Assembly (NCBI GenBank): GCA_910574895.1 | Contig: CAJTDQ010000002.1 | Span: 124,001 to 188,000, forward strand | Length of the DNA: 64,000 nt | Direction of reading: 5' to 3' | DNA from: Eubacteriaceae bacterium | GTDB taxonomy: Bacteria; Bacillota; Clostridia; Lachnospirales; Lachnospiraceae | Shown here: positions 59,208 to 64,000 of the stretch, piece by piece | How the letters are laid out: every line of letters starts with the position of its first letter | Position numbering within the stretch: position 1 is the first letter of the stretch | Made by a program: the position numbers and the translations under genes | The notes under the pieces: model-generated | Told to the model about the DNA's origin: nothing | Seen by the model: only the letters and a program-made list of their open reading frames with translations | Database searches by the model: none

Positions 59208-60803
59208 CTAATTTTTCCAGAACTCTTCAAACTCCAATCCTTCATTTCTCTCCAATGTCATTCGAATGGACCACTCGTTAGAGAATAAAATCAACGGATT
59301 ACCTTTCATATCCTTTACTTTCTTTGTATCACTTGGGCATTTCAAACTATTTAAATCTGCAGCAGGGTCTTTTACCCAGCGAATATGTGTATATGGTAAC
59401 GGGTCCAGTCGTACATCACAACCATACTCGTTTTCCATTCTATATTTTAACACATCAAATTGCAGTACACCTACTACACCAACGATAATCTCTGACATTT
59501 CCAGATTGTAATCCTGAAATATCTGAATCGCACCTTCCTGAGCAATCTGAGTAACCCCTTTCATAAACTGCTTACGCTTCATGGAGTCCAGTGCAACCAG
59601 TCTGCAAAAATGCTCTGGTGCAAAAGTTGGAATTCCTTCATAGGCAAACTTCTTTCCCGGCATGCATATCGTATCTCCTATAGAGAATACTCCCGGGTCG
59701 AATACTCCCATCACATCCCCAGCATATGCCTCATCAATAACCTTTCTGTCCTGTGCCATAATCTGCTGCGGACGGGAAAGCTTCATCTTTCTGCCACTCT
59801 GTACATGATATATGTCCTTTGTAGCATCAAATTTTCCGGAACAGATTCTCATAAACGCAATTCTATCATGATGTGCTTTATTCATATTTGCCTGAATCTT
59901 AAAAATAAATCCGGAAAAGTCTTCTTCTACGGGATTAATTAAACCGGCATCTGACATTCTGGGAAGTGGCGATTCTGTCATCTTTAAGAAATGCTCTAAG
60001 AAAGTCTCCACACCAAAAGTCGTCAACGCTGAACCGAAAAATACCGGTGAAAGCTCTCCTTTATCTACCAATTCCTGATCAAAAGGCTCACTTGCTCCAT
60101 CCAGTAACTCTACATCTTCTGCTAATTGTTCGTATAAATCGTCTCCGATTTCCTGCTGAAATGCAGCATCCTCTATATCGTAAGTAGTCTCTGCAGCACT
60201 CTTTGCTCCACCGACTGAAACTGCCTGAAACATAGAAATTTTCTTTGTGTCTCTATCATAAACACCCTTAAACTGCTTTCCTGAACCAATCGGCCAGTTC
60301 ATCGGGCATGTTTTAATTCCAAGAACGTTTTCAATTTCTTCTAATAACTCATATGGATCTCTTGCCTCTAAATCCATTTTATTAATAAAAGTGAATATTG
60401 GAATGTGTCTCATTACACAAACCTTAAAAAGTTTAATTGTCTGTGCCTCAACACCCTTCGAGGCGTCAATAACCATCACTGCTGAATCCGCCGCCATCAG
60501 CGTACGATATGTGTCTTCTGAAAAATCCTGATGTCCCGGTGTATCCAGAATATTGATACAATATCCATCATACTGAAACTGTAATGCAGATGACGTAACC
60601 GAAATTCCCCTCTCCTTCTCAATATCCATCCAGTCGGAAACAGCATACTTTGAGTTTGCCTTTCCTTTCACAGAACCTGCTGTATTGATTGCCCCTCCAT
60701 ATAACAAAAACTTTTCCGTCAATGTAGTTTTACCAGCATCCGGATGGGAAATAATTGCAAATGTTCTGCGATTCTCAATTTCTTTTCTAATATTTTCTGA
60801 CAT
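59208..60803 (-). CDS. prfC: Peptide chain release factor 3
   Basis: The start at 60803 (MSENIRKEIENRRTFAIIS) gives 531 residues. The GTPase motifs are G1 SHPDAGKTTLTEKF, G3 DTPGHQDFSEDTY and G4 INKMD. Later blocks (KRKQFMKGVTQIAQEGAIQIF, VGVLQFDVLKYRM) match RF3. The enzyme recycles RF1/RF2 from the ribosome after peptide release. It stands after pfkA on the same strand, with a 95-bp gap in which no terminator was seen. Confidence 0.95.
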   Translation of the reverse strand: MSENIRKEIENRRTFAIISHPDAGKTTLTEKFLLYGGAINTAGSVKGKANSKYAVSDWMDIEKERGISVTSSALQFQYDGYCINILDTPGHQDFSEDTYRTLMAADSAVMVIDASKGVEAQTIKLFKVCVMRHIPIFTFINKMDLEARDPYELLEEIENVLGIKTCPMNWPIGSGKQFKGVYDRDTKKISMFQAVSVGGAKSAAETTYDIEDAAFQQEIGDDLYEQLAEDVELLDGASEPFDQELVDKGELSPVFFGSALTTFGVETFLEHFLKMTESPLPRMSDAGLINPVEEDFSGFIFKIQANMNKAHHDRIAFMRICSGKFDATKDIYHVQSGRKMKLSRPQQIMAQDRKVIDEAYAGDVMGVFDPGVFSIGDTICMPGKKFAYEGIPTFAPEHFCRLVALDSMKRKQFMKGVTQIAQEGAIQIFQDYNLEMSEIIVGVVGVLQFDVLKYRMENEYGCDVRLDPLPYTHIRWVKDPAADLNSLKCPSDTKKVKDMKGNPLILFSNEWSIRMTLERNEGLEFEEFWKN

Positions 60804-60898
60804 GTTAATCTCCAATGAAATAATTCTCTTTATTTGTGTACTTGTTATATGAATCATTTTTTCGTGCGGTACACCGGATTTATTATATCCAATTATTT

Positions 60899-61873
60899 CT
60901 ATTCTGACAATCTTAAACTCATCTTATACTGAAATGAATCTAACTGGTTATTTTCCACCGCTGGTGCTTCTATAATATCGTAGTCTACCAGCATATCATT
61001 CTTAATCGCAACAATACGATTTTTTTTATCTTGAATTAAAATTTCAACAGCGTAAGCTCCCATTAATGAGCCATACATCCTATCTTTTGCTGTGGGATTT
61101 CCTCCTCGCTGAATATATCCCAGCACAGATACTCTCGACTCAATACCAGTCTTCTCCCGTATCATTTCTGCCAATTCCGGTGCATCTGTAACTCCTTCTG
61201 CTACTACCACCAGATAACTGTCTCTGCCATCTGCATGACGCTGCTTAATCGCATCGATAACGCTGTCAAAATCTCCATTCCATTTTTCCGGAAGAATAAT
61301 CGCATCAGCAGAAGTAGCCATTCCTGCCCACAAAGCAATATACCCACGTTTTCTCCCCATCACTTCTACAACACTGCACCTGCCATGAGATACTGAAGAA
61401 TCTCTTATTTTGTCAATGGCTTCTGTTGCTGTATTTGCTGCAGTGTCGAAACCTAAAGTATACTCCGTACATGCCACATCTCTGTCAATTGTTCCCGGAA
61501 TACACATCACAGGAATTCCCTCTTTTTGAAAATCTATTGCTCCGCGGAGCGTTCCATCGCCACCGATTGCAACAACAGCATCAATGTTATTCTCCCTAAG
61601 ATTCTCTGCTGCCTGTTTTCTATATTCTGAGTGTAAAAAACGCTCACTGCGGCTTGTATATAGGATTGTTCCCCCCTGATTATTAATATTTCTTACTTCA
61701 TCCAGTCCCAAAGGAATCGTCTCCCAATCTATCAATCCGTCATATCCACGCAGAACTCCTACCACCTGTATTCCAAACTGGTGTGCACTATATACTACTG
61801 CCCGAATGGCTGAATTCATTCCCGGTGCATCTCCACCACTTGTTAGTACTGCTATTTTTTTCATATTTTTCAT
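60899..61873 (-). CDS. pfkA: ATP-dependent 6-phosphofructokinase
   Basis: This 324-residue enzyme phosphorylates fructose-6-phosphate in glycolysis. It has TSGGDAPGMNSAIR, the ATP site GGDGTLRGA (Gly in the position of the PPi-type Asp) and the PGTIDRD segment. The last motif is usually PGTIDND; Arg in place of Asn is unusual. An ATP- rather than PPi-dependent enzyme is expected. The start at 61873 has AAGGAG upstream; a second ATG follows three codons later. Confidence 0.92.
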   Translation of the reverse strand: MKNMKKIAVLTSGGDAPGMNSAIRAVVYSAHQFGIQVVGVLRGYDGLIDWETIPLGLDEVRNINNQGGTILYTSRSERFLHSEYRKQAAENLRENNIDAVVAIGGDGTLRGAIDFQKEGIPVMCIPGTIDRDVACTEYTLGFDTAANTATEAIDKIRDSSVSHGRCSVVEVMGRKRGYIALWAGMATSADAIILPEKWNGDFDSVIDAIKQRHADGRDSYLVVVAEGVTDAPELAEMIREKTGIESRVSVLGYIQRGGNPTAKDRMYGSLMGAYAVEILIQDKKNRIVAIKNDMLVDYDIIEAPAVENNQLDSFQYKMSLRLSE

Positions 61874-61954
61874 TAATCCGCCACTCCTTATAAAATCATC
61901 TATTTTTTAACTTTTATATTATTTGTTTCATTTTCTATCATATGCTTTTGTAAT

Positions 61955-61991
61955 AAAAAACTGCCTGGAATTTCTTAAATACTCCAGGCAG
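61955..61991 (-). terminator. Terminator after the DUF6273 gene
   Basis: CTGCCTGGA (61961-61969) pairs with TCCAGGCAG (61983-61991), followed on the minus strand by TTTTTT. The DUF6273 gene ends at 62007. Confidence 0.85.
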
Positions 61992-62006
61992 AAATATTAT
62001 GTTTAT

Positions 62007-63095
62007 TTATCTTCCATTACTATTCACTGTACCTGCATAAGAACATACTCTGGAAGAAGATGAGATGTCAAGGCGTAAAACTGGACGAACGGTACTACAT
62101 CCAATCGTTAGATTTGTATAATCAGCCAATGTATATACAACATTTCCCATTGAACCGACACATCGCTGCTGATAATTCGCCGGACCACTCCTGCTAGGAG
62201 GGTTATACTTAGCTGACCGCAGCATCCATGGACTACATCCATAATATGGAATAGATATAAATTCTTTATTTATGTGCGTTCCCATTGCTTTAGAAAAAGT
62301 GCTGCTTCTGCTCCATCTAGCTCTGTCCAGACTGGTTTCATCATTACTAAAACCATATGACTCTTTAAGAACATCAGACTCTGATAATAAAAATATTTTA
62401 TCTGATACGATTGTCTGATTTTCTGTTATTTGAGAAGTTTTAATGGCAGCTCTTTCTGCTGCACTAAATGCTGTTTTTATAAAAGTATCACTACTATCAC
62501 CATTCAACCATGTTCTAACTTCTGATCGGTTCCAGTAACTTATCTTTTTACTCTCTGCCGGATTATCTAACCCTTGATCCGCCAGCAATAATGCATCATC
62601 TCCTGTGATATTCAATACTCTCCACTTAATTGGTTCATATTTAAAATAATGATATTCTGAATCACTGTCCCACTGATATGCTGTCAGTACTTTACCCAAT
62701 GGTCCTGAACTAATTACTGTGGAAGATGTGGCATCAGACTTTTTTATTCGTCTATAATATGTACCGTCTAGATTGATATCTCCATTTTCATTCCAATCCA
62801 TATCTTTTGCTTTATTTAATTTATCATATAATTCTTCTGATACAATAACATCCCCATCCTGAAGCAAATCATTGTCTATTGCAGTGTACATACCCGATGG
62901 TACAACTTCTGCCTGTGGATAACTTCCAAACCAGACACAGTCCCATTCTGTATTAGAATCCTCTTTCACAGGATTCTTCAATTCATGTCCGGATACTGCA
63001 GCTGCTTTCACATCTGTGCAATATGTAGTTAGCATTGATACCGCCAATGCCGACACACATACTAATGATACTAATTTTCTAAAACTTTTTTTCAT
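62007..63095 (-). CDS. Exported DUF6273 domain protein
   Basis: The N-terminus MKKSFRKLVSLVCVSALAVSM is a signal peptide, cut near VKAAAVSG. Most of the 362 residues look like a DUF6273 domain as found in Lachnospiraceae surface proteins: WDCVWFGSYPQAEV, PIKWRVLNITGDDALLLADQGLD, YWNRSEVRTWLNGD and CSTVRPVLRLDIS. The function is unknown; such domains are found alone or with cell-wall-binding parts, and none is present here. It has its own terminator. Confidence 0.82.
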   Translation of the reverse strand: MKKSFRKLVSLVCVSALAVSMLTTYCTDVKAAAVSGHELKNPVKEDSNTEWDCVWFGSYPQAEVVPSGMYTAIDNDLLQDGDVIVSEELYDKLNKAKDMDWNENGDINLDGTYYRRIKKSDATSSTVISSGPLGKVLTAYQWDSDSEYHYFKYEPIKWRVLNITGDDALLLADQGLDNPAESKKISYWNRSEVRTWLNGDSSDTFIKTAFSAAERAAIKTSQITENQTIVSDKIFLLSESDVLKESYGFSNDETSLDRARWSRSSTFSKAMGTHINKEFISIPYYGCSPWMLRSAKYNPPSRSGPANYQQRCVGSMGNVVYTLADYTNLTIGCSTVRPVLRLDISSSSRVCSYAGTVNSNGR

Positions 63096-63218
63096 ATTGT
63101 GTTCCCCCTATTTTTTTAAGACTATAAAACTTATTGTGATCACTTATAAATCTTATAATCAAATGATACTATCTATTGATTATGAAGTCAATCACATTTG
63201 TACTCAAATTCATTTCAT

Positions 63219-64000
63219 CTATCTTTTCACAAAATACTCTTCATACCACACCAAGAAGGTATAAATCGTCCACACTTTTCTCCAGTTATCCGAATTTCCT
63301 CCGATATACTCATCGAAAATCGCCTTGATTTCATCCACATGGAAGAACTTCTCTGCAATATCACTGCTAAACAATCTCTGTACATCCTGATTATATCTCT
63401 CATCTGCCATCCAGATACGAATCGGCACAATAAATCCAAGTTTCTTTCTAAAAGCAATTTCCTCCGGCAACACATTAGCTGCTGCTGTTCGGAATGCCAC
63501 CTTGTTCTGTTCTTCGTTTACTTTATATTTTGATGGCATACGTGAAGCAATATCAAAGATTCTTCGGTCTGTAAGAGGCATTCTGATTTCTAAACCTGCC
63601 GCCTCACTCATCTTGTCCACATTTAAATAAATGTCACCTTCCAGCCAGATTTGAATATCTACATTCGACATCTTTGACAATGGGTCTAATTCTTCTGTCT
63701 CTTCATATATGTCTTTCACTAAGTCTATTGGTAACACATTTTCATTGTAGTGTTTGAGAATTTTCTTTTTCTCATCCTCTTTCATAATGTTAGTGTTTCC
63801 TACATAAAAGGTCTTTAAGTTTTCCCCATAACGCTCTGCATTGCGGTACATATTATAGCCACCGAAAAATTCATCTGCTCCCTCTCCTGAATAACAGATA
63901 TCTGCCTTCTTTGCTGCCGCCCTGCATCCCAATGCAAAAACAATCGCGGAAGCATCGCCCAAAGGCTGTTCCATATTGTACATTACATAAGGTACAATCT
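63219..64000 (-). CDS. asnB: Asparagine synthase, glutamine-hydrolysing (C-terminal part, cut by window edge)
   Basis: The frame runs off the right edge of the window, and the visible 260 codons are the synthetase half of AsnB. The upstream codons read IVPYVMYNMEQPLGDAS, like the family's LPYVxxxMDQPLGDPS, and the CYSGEGADEFFGGYNMY block and RMPLTDRRIFDIASRMP follow, as well as KLGFIVPIRIWMAD. The N-terminal glutaminase domain must lie beyond 64000. The enzyme makes asparagine from aspartate, glutamine and ATP. The next gene on the left is the DUF6273 gene on the same strand, 123 bp away. Confidence 0.93.
   Translation of the reverse strand, partial: IVPYVMYNMEQPLGDASAIVFALGCRAAAKKADICYSGEGADEFFGGYNMYRNAERYGENLKTFYVGNTNIMKEDEKKKILKHYNENVLPIDLVKDIYEETEELDPLSKMSNVDIQIWLEGDIYLNVDKMSEAAGLEIRMPLTDRRIFDIASRMPSKYKVNEEQNKVAFRTAAANVLPEEIAFRKKLGFIVPIRIWMADERYNQDVQRLFSSDIAEKFFHVDEIKAIFDEYIGGNSDNWRKVWTIYTFLVWYEEYFVKR

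Overview
The window looks like the chromosome of a low-GC, Gram-positive, spore-forming anaerobe of the Clostridia, most likely a gut Lachnospiraceae. Supporting signs are a CotF-like spore coat gene, a two-gene 2-oxoacid:ferredoxin oxidoreductase, an aldo/keto reductase with a ferredoxin tail, a secreted GH16 glucanase with a lysine-rich C-terminus, a DUF6273 exported protein, strong AGGAGG ribosome binding sites and AT-rich intergenic DNA. I cannot name the species from sequence alone.

Positions 1-28200 are ordinary core genome. In order they hold degV (cut by the left edge), metA, a CinA C-terminal amidohydrolase, corA, a phosphatidylethanolamine cassette (PAP2, a membrane flippase-like protein, pssA, psd), a ZTP riboswitch driving a split AICAR transformylase/IMP cyclohydrolase pair, fruA (PTS IIABC), a CBS protein, a ZIP metal transporter, two small coat-type genes, the GH16 glucanase, a MoxR-VWA pair, the ferredoxin oxidoreductase, the aldo/keto reductase, an ECF sigma factor with a very long C-terminal extension, mscL with a zinc ribbon, a glutaredoxin, nhaC with a possible leader peptide, and a low-molecular-weight protein tyrosine phosphatase (PTP). 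Between purH and fruA lies 1.1 kb without genes, holding two very long imperfect hairpins and three 75-bp tandem repeats.

Positions 28170-48986 are an integrated element of about 20.8 kb, bounded by a 29-bp direct repeat (one mismatch). The repeat is the first 29 bases of the PTP gene, so the element sits exactly at that gene's start. A Tn916-type integrase and excisionase lie at one end, and short tandem TGAAGTAAA motifs, possible integrase arm sites, lie inside both ends. The cargo is a degenerate primase/helicase-like protein, a phage-like recombination module (RecT, YqaJ nuclease, DUF932, DUF5688), small membrane and lipoprotein genes with an XRE regulator, and a conflict-gene block. That block has a TIR/HNH/DUF6602-like operon, an HTH-ImmA/IrrE pair and a DUF3990 ADP-ribosyltransferase-like cassette. 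I see no relaxase, coupling protein or type IV secretion gene, so it would have to be mobilised by others or is non-conjugative.

Positions 49058-64000 return to chromosomal genes. First comes a short accessory stretch: an AAA/DUF4143 ATPase with a phased operator-like array, and a TetR regulator with two matching operators controlling itself and a DUF1330/metallo-hydrolase pair. Then come dgt, a PLP aminotransferase, a nucleoside salvage operon (cdd, a hexapeptide acyltransferase, udp, add, deoB), prfC, pfkA, a DUF6273 exported protein and the C-terminal part of asnB, cut by the right edge. The best candidates for something undescribed are the TIR/HNH/DUF6602-like operon, the PTP-targeting element itself, and the paired giant hairpins at 8.8-9.9 kb.
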